From NCBI GenBank assembly GCA_947500135.1, contig CANMQX010000008.1, forward strand, positions 95,600 through 159,599: a stretch of 64,000 nt of DNA, in the 5' to 3' direction. Both the position numbers and the translations under genes were made by a program. Shown piece by piece: positions 26,771 through 36,255 of the stretch. Source of the DNA: an uncultured Paracoccaceae bacterium. GTDB lineage: Bacteria > Pseudomonadota > Alphaproteobacteria > Rhodobacterales > Rhodobacteraceae. Numbering within the stretch: the first letter of the stretch is position 1; the number at the start of each line of letters is the position of its first letter. The notes beneath the pieces were generated by a model, which ran no database searches, was not told the origin of the DNA, and saw only the letters and a program-made list of their open reading frames with translations.

Positions 26771-27637
26771 ATGTCCGCACCAGCTGTTTCCTTTGAATTC
26801 TTTCCGCCCAAATCGCTTGAGGCGTCATTCCGGCTGTGGGATTGCGTGAACACGCTGGCTCCGCTTGATCCCAAATTCGTCTCGGTCACCTATGGCGCAG
26901 GCGGGACAACCCGCAAACTGACCCACGAGGCGGTGACGACAATCCATCGCACCAGCGGGTTGAATGTGGCGGCACATCTAACTTGCGTGGATGCCACCAA
27001 GGCAGAAACGCTAGAGATTGCGGCGGGCTATGCTGAGTCTGGTGTCACGGACATTGTCGCATTGCGCGGCGATGCACCAAAGGGTGCCGCAAAATTTGTA
27101 GCGCATCCAGACGGTTTCGCCAGTTCCGTGGACCTAATTGCAGTCCTGGCCGAGACCGGCGATTTCAACATCCGTGTTGGTGCCTATCCTGAAAAACACC
27201 CTGATGCTGCGGATCAGGCGGCAGATATCGCCTTTCTGAAACGTAAGCTGGATGCTGGTGCAACATCGGCCATCACGCAGTTCTTTTTCGAGGCCGAAAC
27301 ATTTTTCCGGTTTCGTGATGCTTGTGCCAAAGCCGGGATCGACGCCCCGATCATTCCGGGCATCTTGCCGATTGAGAACTGGAACGGCGCACGTAAATTT
27401 GCCGAAAGCTGCGGCACATCTATCCCGCAGGTCGTGTCGGACGCTTTCACAAATGCGACCCGCGATGGCACGACTGACCTGCTGGCCACAGCATTGGCGG
27501 CAGAGCTGTGCGATGATCTGATCCAGGGCGGCGTTGATCATCTGCATTTCTACACGCTCAACCGGCCGGAACTGACGCGTGACGTGTGCCATGCGCTTGG
27601 CGTGACGCCAAAACTGCGGTTGCAAAACGTCGCCTAA
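26771..27637 (+). CDS. metF: 5,10-methylenetetrahydrofolate reductase
   Basis: The 288-residue FAD enzyme reduces 5,10-methylene-THF to 5-methyl-THF for methionine synthesis. The N-terminus SFEFFPPKS, the FAD-site segments VSVTYGAGGTTR and ALRGDAPKG, the central GAYPEKHPDA and the C-terminal GVDHLHFYTLNRPELT are MetF hallmarks. The ATG at 26771 follows GAGAGAGG. It is controlled, by location, by the divergent MetR gene. The 5-formyl-THF cyclo-ligase (5.0k) feeds the same folate pool. Confidence 0.96.
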   Translation: MSAPAVSFEFFPPKSLEASFRLWDCVNTLAPLDPKFVSVTYGAGGTTRKLTHEAVTTIHRTSGLNVAAHLTCVDATKAETLEIAAGYAESGVTDIVALRGDAPKGAAKFVAHPDGFASSVDLIAVLAETGDFNIRVGAYPEKHPDAADQAADIAFLKRKLDAGATSAITQFFFEAETFFRFRDACAKAGIDAPIIPGILPIENWNGARKFAESCGTSIPQVVSDAFTNATRDGTTDLLATALAAELCDDLIQGGVDHLHFYTLNRPELTRDVCHALGVTPKLRLQNVA

Positions 27638-27671
27638 ACCGCCAGCCTTGGGAAAAACCACCCGAGGCCTG

Positions 27672-28157
27672 ATGTTCACCGCCACCACATTAGAAGAGCT
27701 GCCCGACCAGACCACCGTTCTGTCGCTTTCGGGCCTGGAATTCATGCAAGCCATGCTGCGTGGCGAGATTGCACGCCCGCCGATTTCTGATCTGTTGAAC
27801 TATTCGCTGGATCAAGTCGCACCGGGTAAAGTCACCTTTCGTGGCACACCCGAATTCGGGCACACCAACCCGCTAAGTGGCGTGCATGGCGGCTGGTATG
27901 GCACATTGCTGGACAGTTGCATGGCCTGCGCCGTGATGACGATGGTGCCAAAAGGCTCCGTCTATACCACGTTGGAATATAAGGTGAACCTGACCCGTGC
28001 GATCCCGTTGGGGACAGAAATTCTGGCCGTGGGCGAGATTGATCATGTGGGCCGCAGCACTGGTATCGCCCATGGGGAAATCAGGGGTGCCAACGATGGC
28101 AAACTTTATGCCACCGGATCAACCACTTGCCTGATCATGAAGATCGCCGACGGCTGA
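27672..28157 (+). CDS. PaaI-family hotdog thioesterase
   Basis: This 161-residue hotdog protein has the PaaI-type catalytic segment TNPLSGVHGGWYGTLLDSCM (about residues 68-87) and the second-strand block YTTLEYKVNLTRAIPLGTE. It would hydrolyse acyl- or aryl-CoA thioesters, and the substrate is unknown. The start is set at ATG 27672 behind GAGG; a TTG at 27648 is possible. Its 3' end overlaps the convergent DUF2235 gene by 38 bp. It lies 34 bp after metF and is probably co-transcribed with it. Confidence 0.88.
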   Translation: MFTATTLEELPDQTTVLSLSGLEFMQAMLRGEIARPPISDLLNYSLDQVAPGKVTFRGTPEFGHTNPLSGVHGGWYGTLLDSCMACAVMTMVPKGSVYTTLEYKVNLTRAIPLGTEILAVGEIDHVGRSTGIAHGEIRGANDGKLYATGSTTCLIMKIADG

Positions 28158-29192
28158 GGCCTGTTCTAGTTCATCCGTCACGCTTTCATGTATGCTTTCC
28201 GACACATCACGCCCGATGATCCGCCGCCTGCGTGACAGAAAAATCTTGGACCAACCCCGCCAATTGCCGATGGAGGGGGCGTAGACGTTTTCTTCAAACC
28301 GGGTCCGCCAGCCGTCAGGCAAGGTCACCCCGCACATTTCCAACCGGCTAAGCATCCAGACAAGCGGGATATTGGCCAGAGGCCGCGCTTGGGGGTGAAC
28401 ACCCACCTGCCCGCCAACATCGCCATGATTGCCTCGGAACCAAACCTGTTCAATATTGCCCGTCCAACCGGGCGGGCAGGCCCACAGCACGGGCGCGTAA
28501 GCCTCGCGCCGTTCATCAAGGGCCAGCGCATGAAATCCGTTGCGTACATGCGACCCCAGAGTGTGATTGTGGAAATCATGTTGCGCCAATGCCCAGCGCC
28601 AGACAATGGGAAGTCTCAAACCCAGCGCCTTAACCGTGTCCCATACCGCGACCGCTTCGATTTGCACGTCTTTATGGCAATAAAGTTCGCGGAACTTGAG
28701 CGCGACTGGCCCGCGCGCACCGGTTCGGTAGTGCCGATAAGCCTGCCGGATCGCCCGCACGGTGGCGCAATCTGCCCGCACCAGCCCGACCAAGTCAATG
28801 ACACCCGCCAATGACCGCACCGCATAGGCCCCACGCGAGTAGCCGACAAGAATGATGTCATCGCCGGGCCGGTAGCGGGATGCGACAACCCCGTAAGCCC
28901 GTTCAATCTGCCGGTTGATGCCTTTGCCGGTCATCACGCCCCAGGTCCCTGCCCAGTCGCGCCATTGGATGCCCGCCTCGTAATGGATTGTCAGATTTTC
29001 GCGACTGCTCGCCTCTGACAGCAGTTTGAATGTCAGGCCTGCATTGGTTTCCCATCCCGGTTCAAGCGACGACATGGTGCCGTCCAGAATGATCACATGA
29101 GTGGCAGGGCCGCGCCGCCTGAGCGCTCCTTCTTCGGATCGGGCGCGCCGTCTAAAAAGTCCAAAGAACCAATCACGCAGCTGCACTGTCAC
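28119..29192 (-). CDS. DUF2235 alpha/beta hydrolase
   Basis: The 357-residue protein matches the DUF2235 family: VIILDGTMSSLEPGWETNAG near residue 35, the nucleophile elbow in GYSRGAYAVRSLAG (about residue 120), and VAVWDTVKALG with FRGNHGDVGGQV (Asp and His region) further on. Type VI secretion phospholipase effectors of the Tle1 type share this domain, but no VgrG/PAAR or T6SS gene is nearby, so a housekeeping or lipid-related role is equally likely. It starts inside the end of the CoxL gene by 20 bp, so the two are coupled. Confidence 0.88.
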   Translation of the reverse strand: MTVQLRDWFFGLFRRRARSEEGALRRRGPATHVIILDGTMSSLEPGWETNAGLTFKLLSEASSRENLTIHYEAGIQWRDWAGTWGVMTGKGINRQIERAYGVVASRYRPGDDIILVGYSRGAYAVRSLAGVIDLVGLVRADCATVRAIRQAYRHYRTGARGPVALKFRELYCHKDVQIEAVAVWDTVKALGLRLPIVWRWALAQHDFHNHTLGSHVRNGFHALALDERREAYAPVLWACPPGWTGNIEQVWFRGNHGDVGGQVGVHPQARPLANIPLVWMLSRLEMCGVTLPDGWRTRFEENVYAPSIGNWRGWSKIFLSRRRRIIGRDVSESIHESVTDELEQASAVGDLHDQASG

Positions 29193-31473
29193 CCTTCGCC
29201 AATTTTATTGCCTGCCAAATCCGATGTGGCGTGAACGGCATATCCACCTTGCGCACCCCGGTCTCCCAAAGCGCGTCGATCACCGCGTTGCTGATGGCGG
29301 CCAATGCACCGACTGTACCCGCTTCACCACAGCCTTTCATCCCCATGGGATTATAGAGCGACGGCGTGCATTCTGTCGAAAATCCGATCATAGGAATATC
29401 ATCCGCGCGGGGCATGGCGTAGTCCATAAACGATGCGGTGAGCAGTTGACCGTCTTCATCAAACACCACCCGTTCGGTCAGCGCCTGCCCGACCCCCTGG
29501 GCAACACCACCATGCACCTGCCCTTCGGCCAGCATCGGGTTGATCAGGTTACCAAAGTCATCGACCACAGTGTAGCGGTCAACGGTGACAACGCCGGTTT
29601 CGGGGTCGATCTCAACCTCTGCTACATGTGCGCCATTGGGGAAGCTGCGATTGTCCAGCTTGATCCGCGCGGAATGGGTCAACAGATCGTCGCGGCCAGC
29701 ATCTCGGGCCATATCGGCCACCTCCAACATGGTGGGGGTTAGGTTGGACCCCGCGATGCGGAACCGTTCATCATCAAAGCTGACGGCGGACGCATCCACG
29801 CCCTCCGCCTCGGCCAGAAATGCGGTAAAGCCCGCTAGCATCACCTCAACCGTGGCCAGCGTGGCTGTGTTCTGCACAGTGACGGAGCGTGACCCACCCG
29901 TGCCACCGCCCGTGGCGATCCGATCGCTGTCACCTTGCACAACGGTAATCCGATCTGCCGGAATGCCAGTCTGATCTTCCAGAAACTGGGCATAGACCGT
30001 TTCGTGCCCCTGCCCGTTTGACTGGGTGCCGACATAGATCAGGGCGCCACCGTCGGCGAATTCCACCGTCGTTGTCTCTGCCGGATCCCCAAGGATGCTT
30101 TCGATGTAATAGCATAGCCCCTGCCCCCGCAATTTACCCGCCGCTTGGGACGCCGCCCGGCGCGCGGCAAAACCGGACCTGTCCGCCTCTCGCCCAGCGC
30201 TGCCCAGCACCTGCATAAAATCACCCACGTCATAGGTCACGCCGCTGACTGTCGTATAAGGAAACTGTGAAGGGGTGATGAAGTTCTTTTCCCGCAACTC
30301 CCACGGGTCCACTCCCAATTGGCGAGCGGCCTCATCCATGATCCGTTCCAGCACAAAAATCGCCTCTGGCCGTCCGGCCCCGCGATAGGCATCAACTGGT
30401 GTTGTATTAGTATAGATTCCGCGCGTGCGCATATAGGCGGTCTGCACGTCATAGGTGCCCATCAGCACCTTGGAAAACAGATCAGTCTGAATGGCCTGGG
30501 CGAATTGCGAATTATAGGCTCCCATATTTGCAACTGTATCAATATGATACGCGGTGATCCGATAGTTGGCATCAAAGGCAAGTGTTGCCGTCGTGGTCAG
30601 ATCGCGGCCCGCATTGTCGGACAGCATCGCCTCTGTCCGTTCGGACATCCACCGTACTGGGCGGTCCAAAATCCGGGCCGCGTGGGCTGCACAAAACGGT
30701 TCGGCATAGCGCATCGCCTTCATCCCGAACCCGCCGCCCACATCTGGGGTAGTGACCCGGATTTGATCGGCGGGCATATCAAATTGATGGGCAAGGTCGG
30801 CCTTGGTCGCCCAAACCCCCTGCCCGTTGCAGGCCACATGCAAACGCCCGTCGGTCACCTCGGCGTAGCAGCCGCGCGGTTCCATGGAGTTGACGATCAC
30901 CCGGTTATCAAACACCTCTGCCGTTACCACATGGGCGGCACTGGCGATCGCCGCCTGTGTCTCCGCTTCATCCCCCATCCCCCAGTCAAAGGCGCGGTTT
31001 TCGGGGGCCTCGGGGTGAATGGCATCGCCGCCGACGGCCAAGTCTACATGCACCGGCAGATCGTCGATATCGAGCATGATCATCTCTGCCGCGTCTTTCG
31101 CCGCCAACAGATCATCAGCGACGATCATCGCAACGGCCTCGCCCACATGACGGACCCTGCCATGGGCAAGGATCGGACGCACCGGTGCCGCCCCTTTGGA
31201 CCCATCCTGGTTCTTGACCGTGACCCCCTGCATCCCGATCTTGACCCCGGCAACAATCAGATCATCGGCGGTCACAACCAGATGCACACCAGGCATGTCA
31301 CGCGCATCGTCCACATCCAGTGTCGCAATCTCGCCATGGGCGACGGTGCTGCGCAGGAAATAGGCGTGCAACGCACCCTCCGGCACAACGTCATCAACAT
31401 AGCGCCCATACCCGGTGAGGAATCGCAGATCCTCTACCCGTCTCACCGATTGGCTTTTGCCGAACTTTTCCAT
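29173..31473 (-). CDS. CoxL-like molybdopterin hydroxylase large subunit (form II)
   Basis: A 766-residue Mo-cofactor subunit of the xanthine dehydrogenase/aerobic CO dehydrogenase family, with the opening SVRRVEDLRFLTGYGRYVDD, GEAVAMIVADD and DVGGGFGMKAMRYAEP. The active-site loop reads AYRGAGRPE, the form II signature, not AYRCSFR of true CO dehydrogenase, so the substrate is probably an aldehyde or heterocycle. The FAD (CoxM) and 2Fe-2S (CoxS) partners are absent from the whole window, so it must pair with subunits encoded elsewhere. Confidence 0.93.
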   Translation of the reverse strand: MEKFGKSQSVRRVEDLRFLTGYGRYVDDVVPEGALHAYFLRSTVAHGEIATLDVDDARDMPGVHLVVTADDLIVAGVKIGMQGVTVKNQDGSKGAAPVRPILAHGRVRHVGEAVAMIVADDLLAAKDAAEMIMLDIDDLPVHVDLAVGGDAIHPEAPENRAFDWGMGDEAETQAAIASAAHVVTAEVFDNRVIVNSMEPRGCYAEVTDGRLHVACNGQGVWATKADLAHQFDMPADQIRVTTPDVGGGFGMKAMRYAEPFCAAHAARILDRPVRWMSERTEAMLSDNAGRDLTTTATLAFDANYRITAYHIDTVANMGAYNSQFAQAIQTDLFSKVLMGTYDVQTAYMRTRGIYTNTTPVDAYRGAGRPEAIFVLERIMDEAARQLGVDPWELREKNFITPSQFPYTTVSGVTYDVGDFMQVLGSAGREADRSGFAARRAASQAAGKLRGQGLCYYIESILGDPAETTTVEFADGGALIYVGTQSNGQGHETVYAQFLEDQTGIPADRITVVQGDSDRIATGGGTGGSRSVTVQNTATLATVEVMLAGFTAFLAEAEGVDASAVSFDDERFRIAGSNLTPTMLEVADMARDAGRDDLLTHSARIKLDNRSFPNGAHVAEVEIDPETGVVTVDRYTVVDDFGNLINPMLAEGQVHGGVAQGVGQALTERVVFDEDGQLLTASFMDYAMPRADDIPMIGFSTECTPSLYNPMGMKGCGEAGTVGALAAISNAVIDALWETGVRKVDMPFTPHRIWQAIKLAKGDSAAA

Positions 31474-31631
31474 GCTGCCCTCGTGCGCTGTGTTGGCCAG
31501 ACCCTAGCGGCGGCGCGCCCCTTGTCCAGCGTGATCCGACAATGACCCATTGCCGGGGTCGGTGCCAAGCGTGACATGTCGCAAAACATCCGCCAGTTTG
31601 ACTGCGGAACCCCAATAAGGATGGATCAGCG

Positions 31632-32228
31632 ATGGACCGGGTCAAATTCACCGCCATGAAAGATGGCGACAAGGAAGATTACGATTTCCTGACCAGGCAC
31701 GAGGTCGCATGTACCAAAGGCACCGCCGCACGATTGCTGGATGCTATGGTCAGCCTTGAGTAAGGGTTATCCGGCTATCAGGTCACCCGGTTGGGTCATT
31801 CCCTGCAATCCGCCACAAGGGCAGAACGGGACGGGGCCGATACGGATTGGATCGTTGGGGCCTTGCTGCATGATATCGGGGACATCTATGCGCCCTATAA
31901 TCATGATGAATATGCGGCCGCGATCCTGAAACCATTCCTGCGCGAACAGGTGACCTGGGTTGTGGAAAAACATGGTGATTTTCAGCTGATCTATTATGGC
32001 GCGCATGTGGGTGCAGACCCGCATAAGCGCGACGCCTATCGCGATCACCCCTATTTTGATGATTGCGCAACCTTTTGCGAACACTGGGATCAATGCGCCT
32101 TTGATCCTGACTATGACGCCCTGCCGCTGGACCATTTTGCGGCGCGGGTGGAGGAGGTTTTTGCGCGCACACCTTATGATCCGGCGATCATTCGGCCGGG
32201 TATGCGCAAACCATTGATCAATGAATGA
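31632..32228 (+). pseudogene. HD-domain protein interrupted by one in-frame stop
   Basis: From ATG 31632 the frame reads MDRVKFTAMKDGDKEDYDFL, meets TAA at 31761 (codon 44), and continues in the same frame with GYQVTRLGHSLQSATRAERD, then the HD-type metal motif WIVGALLHDIGDIYAPYNHD to the stop at 32228. This family is about 198 residues long and is related to PhnZ-type mixed-valent diiron oxygenases and HD hydrolases. A single AAA-to-TAA (Lys to stop) change would explain it. The 146-residue 3' part is intact, and a TTG at 31791 might start it. It could be a recent pseudogene or a sequence error. Confidence 0.72.
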
Positions 32229-32373
32229 GAGAAATAAATGAATGATTTCAGAATGATGTCATTTTTCTGAAAGAAATTTACGATGGGTGAGAATAAACCA
32301 CTACCCCCCTGCGTAATCCTTGTAACTGACGGATGAGCCGCCAGCACACAGCAGAAAACTACGGAGCTACGCA

Positions 32374-32751
32374 ATGAAACTTTCCCTGATCGCCCTTTCC
32401 CTCGTCGCTGGTCTTGCAGCATGTGATGCTTACGCAGGTGGCCACGCCACGGCCCCTGTTGCCCAATCCAACGGCATCCTTGTCGATACAAACGGGATGA
32501 GCCTTTATACTTTTGACCCTGACACTGCCACATCATCGGCCTGCAATGGCGGCTGTGCTGCCAACTGGCCACCACTCGCGGCTCCGGCTGACGCTGACGA
32601 AGGCGGCAAATTCACTGCCATCACCCGCGATGACGGGACCAAGCAATGGGCCTATGATGGTCAGCCGCTGTACCTGTGGGTCAATGACCGCCAGCCCGGT
32701 GACATCACAGGTGACGGCGTCGGCGGCAACTGGCACCTCGCCCGTCCCTAA
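32374..32751 (+). CDS. COG4315-type exported repeat protein
   Basis: The 125-residue product has a lipoprotein-type signal peptide (ending LAGLAAC, lipobox Cys at about residue 17) and two copies of a short secreted repeat: GILVDTNGMSLYTFDPDTA and, later, QWAYDGQPLYLWVNDRQPGD. The intervening CNGGCAANWPPL, with paired Cys, is conserved in this family of exported proteins of unknown function. A terminator follows, so it is likely monocistronic. Confidence 0.85.
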   Translation: MKLSLIALSLVAGLAACDAYAGGHATAPVAQSNGILVDTNGMSLYTFDPDTATSSACNGGCAANWPPLAAPADADEGGKFTAITRDDGTKQWAYDGQPLYLWVNDRQPGDITGDGVGGNWHLARP

Positions 32752-32781
32752 ACCCCCGTTCTGCATTCCTCCCCCAGGAAC

Positions 32782-32820
32782 AAAGGGTCTGTGCGCATCT
32801 GCGCGCAGGCCCTTTGCTTT
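32782..32820 (+). terminator. Rho-independent terminator after the COG4315 gene
   Basis: A 15-bp stem (AAAGGGTCTGTGCGC / GCGCGCAGGCCCTTT with two G-T pairs) with an ATCT loop is followed by GCTTTG. It ends the upstream transcript, leaving valS with its own promoter. Confidence 0.75.
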
Positions 32821-32869
32821 GCCGGTGTCATTGGGTATCTGACCCCAAACCGGATTGGGAACGACGACG

Positions 32870-35800
32870 ATGGCTATGGAAAAGACATTCAACGCGCGCA
32901 AAGCCGAGGCTCGCATCTATCAGATGTGGGAAGACGCGGGCGCATTCCGCGCCGGGGCCAATGCCTCCCGCGACGAAACCTTCTGCATTCAGCTGCCACC
33001 CCCCAATGTGACGGGCCATTTGCATGTCGGGCACGCTTTCAACCACACGCTGATGGATATGTTGACCCGCTGGAAGCGGATGCAGGGCTACGACACCCTT
33101 TGGCAGCCGGGGCTGGATCATGCCGGGATCGCTACCCAGCTGATGGTTGAAAAGCAGATGGCGGCGGATGGCGAAAATCGCAAGCGCTCTGAAATGCCCC
33201 GCGATGAATTCATCGCCAAGGTTTGGGATTGGAAGGCCGACAAGGGCGGCGTGATTGAAGAGCAGGCCAAGCGTCTGGGCGACAGTATGGATTGGTCCCG
33301 CTCTGCCTTTACCATGTCCGGCGCTGAAACCGCGCCTGCGACCGAAAAGCCCGGCAATTTCCACGACGCGGTGCTCAAGGTCTTTGTGCAGATGTACAAT
33401 GACGGCCTGATCTATCGCGGCAAGCGGCTCGTCAACTGGGACCCGCATTTCGAAACAGCGATTTCCGATCTTGAGGTCGAGAATATCGAGGTCGACGGCC
33501 ACATGTGGCATTTCAAATACCCGCTCGCCGGTGGCGAGACCTACGAATATGTCGAGAAAGACGAAGACGGCAACGTCACCTTGCGTGAAACCCGCGACTA
33601 TATCTCCATAGCCACGACACGGCCCGAAACGATGCTCGGCGACGGCGCCGTTGCGGTGAACCCGAAGGACGAACGCTACGCCCCGATCGTGGGCAAACTT
33701 TGCGAAATCCCCGTCGGGCCAGCAGAACATCGCCGCCTGATCCCGATCATCACTGACCCGTACCCCGACCCCGATTTCGGCTCCGGCGCGGTCAAGATCA
33801 CCGGCGCGCATGACTTCAACGACTACGAAGTCGCCAAGCGCGGCAATATCCCGATGTATAACCTGATGGACCCGAAAGGGGCCATGCGGGCGGACGGGAA
33901 ACCTTACGGGGAAGAAGCCGCCATGGCTCAGCGCATTGCGAATGGCGAACAGGATTTCGACGAAAACATGATCGCTGCCATGAACCTCGTCCCCGATGCC
34001 TATCGCGGGCTCGACCGGTTTGAGGCACGCAAACGGGTGGTTGCGGATATCACGGCAGAGGGGAACGCAGTGATGATCCCGAACCCGACTTTTGAGGCGG
34101 CAGAGGAACGTGACGGCGACCAAACCGAGGTACCGGAAATCATCCCCTTCGTCGAAGCCAAAAAGATCATGCAGCCCTTCGGCGACCGCTCCAAGGTCGT
34201 GATCGAGCCGATGCTGACCGACCAATGGTTCGTCGACAGCGCCAAAATCGTCGGCCCCGCGCTGGAGTCCGTCCGCAAAGGTCGGGTCAAGATTATGCCC
34301 GAGAGCGGCGAAAAGGTCTTCTACCACTGGCTGGAAAACATCGAACCCTGGTGCATCTCGCGCCAACTCTGGTGGGGGCATCAGATCCCGGTTTGGTATG
34401 GGCCGAGCTATGTGAGGGGTGAAGAAACCAAGAAGCGCGGTAACAAACACCCGCATTGGAGCTACGACCCAGAGCATCGCCATGCTGTGTGCGCCGCAAC
34501 ACTTGAAGAAGCAAAATCCAAATTTCTTGAGACGTATTACCGTTTTGAAGATGACCGGGAAGACGTAACCGTTTTCGAAGCTGAAACTTTTGAAGAAGCT
34601 GAGCGTGAGAGTAACGCGGATTGGGGGGCGCACGATTTCATGCTTGGGATCGTGCGCGACCCCGACGTCCTTGACACTTGGTTCTCCTCCGGCCTCTGGC
34701 CCTTCGGCACTTTGGGTTGGCCCGCTGATGATCCAGCGATGAAATACTTCCCCGGCGATGTCCTCGTCACCGGGCAGGATATCCTGTTCTTCTGGGTCGC
34801 CCGCATGATGATGATGTCAGAGGCGATCCTGGACCGCGAACCCTTCCACACCGTCTACCTCCACCAACTTGTCCGCGATGCGAAGGGCGAGAAGATGTCG
34901 AAGACACGCGGCAACGTGATCGATCCGCTCGACATGATCGACGCTTACGGGGCCGACGCGCTGCGCTTTTCCAACGCGCAGATGGCGGCCTTGGGGGGCG
35001 TGCTGAAAATCAGCGAGGACCGGATCAAGGGTTATCGGAACTTCGGTACGAAGCTCTGGAACGCGTTCAGTTTCGCGGATCACTACGAGATTCCCTATCC
35101 CGGCAATGCGACCCGGCCAGCGGCCACGCACACCCTGAACAAATGGATCATCGGTGAGACCGGCAAGGTCCGCGAGGCCGTTGATGCTGGCATGGAAAGC
35201 TACCGGTTCAACGACGTGGCTGACGCGCTTTACGCCTTCACATGGGGCAAGGTCTGCGACTGGTATCTGGAATTCTCCAAGCCGATCCTGCAAGCCGACG
35301 ATGCGGCAGCCAAGGCAGAAACGCAGGCAACGCTACGCTGGGTGCTGGACCAATGTCTGATCATGCTGCACCCGATCATGCCGTTTATTACCGAGGAACT
35401 GTGGGGGCTGGCCGACAACCGGGTGAAGATGCTGGTCCACGCCGATTGGCCAGCCTATGGGGCCGACATGGTAGACGTGGATGCGGACCGCGAAATGAAC
35501 TGGGTGATCGGGCTGATCGAAAGCACCCGCTCTGTCCGCGCGCAGGTCCACGTCCCTGCCGGGGCGAAAGTGCGGCTTCTGGTGACCGGGCTTGATGCCA
35601 AGGGGAAATCGGCCTGGGATAATAACGCAACCCTGATCCAGCGCCTCGCCCGGATCGAAAGCCTGAGCCATGTGGATACCTTTCCCAAAGGCTGCGTGAC
35701 GATCCCAATGGATGGCGGCACCTTCGGAATCCCGCTGGAAGGGTTGATCGATGTCGGGTCTGAAATCGCACGCCTTGAAAAGACGATGCAGAAACTGGGC

Positions 35801-35959
35801 AAGGAATTGGGCGGGTTGCGCGGCCGGTTGAACAACCCCAAATTCGTGGCCTCAGCGCCCGAAGATGTCGTGGCCGAGGCCAAGGAAAACCTACGCCTGC
35901 GTGAAGGGGAAGAAGCCGAAATAAAAGCCGCTATGGCGCGGCTACAGGAACTTGGTTAA
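32870..35959 (+). CDS. valS: Valine--tRNA ligase
   Basis: This class I aminoacyl-tRNA synthetase (1029 residues) charges tRNA-Val. The HIGH motif appears as [15 protein letters not shown] (about residues 40-55) and KMSKS as [14 protein letters not shown]. The editing domain ([19 protein letters not shown]) is complete, and the C-terminal coiled arm (residues ~960-1029, [16 protein letters not shown]) is present. The size is that of the longer alphaproteobacterial form. The ATG at 32870 is one of two close starts (32870, 32876). Confidence 0.96.
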   Translation: MAMEKTFNARKAEARIYQMWEDAGAFRAGANASRDETFCIQLPPPNVTGHLHVGHAFNHTLMDMLTRWKRMQGYDTLWQPGLDHAGIATQLMVEKQMAADGENRKRSEMPRDEFIAKVWDWKADKGGVIEEQAKRLGDSMDWSRSAFTMSGAETAPATEKPGNFHDAVLKVFVQMYNDGLIYRGKRLVNWDPHFETAISDLEVENIEVDGHMWHFKYPLAGGETYEYVEKDEDGNVTLRETRDYISIATTRPETMLGDGAVAVNPKDERYAPIVGKLCEIPVGPAEHRRLIPIITDPYPDPDFGSGAVKITGAHDFNDYEVAKRGNIPMYNLMDPKGAMRADGKPYGEEAAMAQRIANGEQDFDENMIAAMNLVPDAYRGLDRFEARKRVVADITAEGNAVMIPNPTFEAAEERDGDQTEVPEIIPFVEAKKIMQPFGDRSKVVIEPMLTDQWFVDSAKIVGPALESVRKGRVKIMPESGEKVFYHWLENIEPWCISRQLWWGHQIPVWYGPSYVRGEETKKRGNKHPHWSYDPEHRHAVCAATLEEAKSKFLETYYRFEDDREDVTVFEAETFEEAERESNADWGAHDFMLGIVRDPDVLDTWFSSGLWPFGTLGWPADDPAMKYFPGDVLVTGQDILFFWVARMMMMSEAILDREPFHTVYLHQLVRDAKGEKMSKTRGNVIDPLDMIDAYGADALRFSNAQMAALGGVLKISEDRIKGYRNFGTKLWNAFSFADHYEIPYPGNATRPAATHTLNKWIIGETGKVREAVDAGMESYRFNDVADALYAFTWGKVCDWYLEFSKPILQADDAAAKAETQATLRWVLDQCLIMLHPIMPFITEELWGLADNRVKMLVHADWPAYGADMVDVDADREMNWVIGLIESTRSVRAQVHVPAGAKVRLLVTGLDAKGKSAWDNNATLIQRLARIESLSHVDTFPKGCVTIPMDGGTFGIPLEGLIDVGSEIARLEKTMQKLGKELGGLRGRLNNPKFVASAPEDVVAEAKENLRLREGEEAEIKAAMARLQELG

Positions 35960-36005
35960 AAAACGGGATGGCGGGTGGGGCGTCGTCGCAGACGCGCGTC
36001 AACCG

Positions 36006-36167
36006 TTATCGCACAACCCGTTCCACTGCGCGCATCATGCCCAGACCCTTGTCATAAACCAGCGTCAGGATACGGCGACCACTTGCCCTTGTGGCAAGCG
36101 GCGGTACAGCCCGAACAGTCAGGGCAGCCCCGGAACTCACTAAAAATCCGCGTCTACTGATCTTCAT
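36006..36167 (-). CDS. Small Tat-signal protein
   Basis: A 53-residue reading frame, too short for usual gene lists, begins with a twin-arginine signal (MKISRRGFLVSSGAALT, SRRGFL box) and ends GRRILTLVYDKGLGMMRAVE plus RVVR before a TAA at 36006. The ATG at 36167 follows AGGGG. Similar tiny Tat-tagged proteins occur in many Rhodobacterales; their function is unknown. It lies in the gap between valS and the aminotransferase, on the opposite strand to both. Confidence 0.6.
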   Translation of the reverse strand: MKISRRGFLVSSGAALTVRAVPPLATRASGRRILTLVYDKGLGMMRAVERVVR

Positions 36168-36255
36168 CGGGGCTACCCCTTTTTGTGCCTTGCTTGCGAA
36201 CCATTCTCATATAGGAACGCTTGCGCCCAGCTCAAGACCCCGGTTAACTCCTCGC

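Noticed and set aside
28119..29192. DUF2235 protein as a type VI secretion effector
   Set aside because: No VgrG, PAAR, immunity protein or T6SS gene is near, so the effector reading lacks support.
29173..31473. Aerobic CO dehydrogenase
   Set aside because: The active-site loop is AYRGAGR rather than AYRCSFR, and coxM/coxS are absent.
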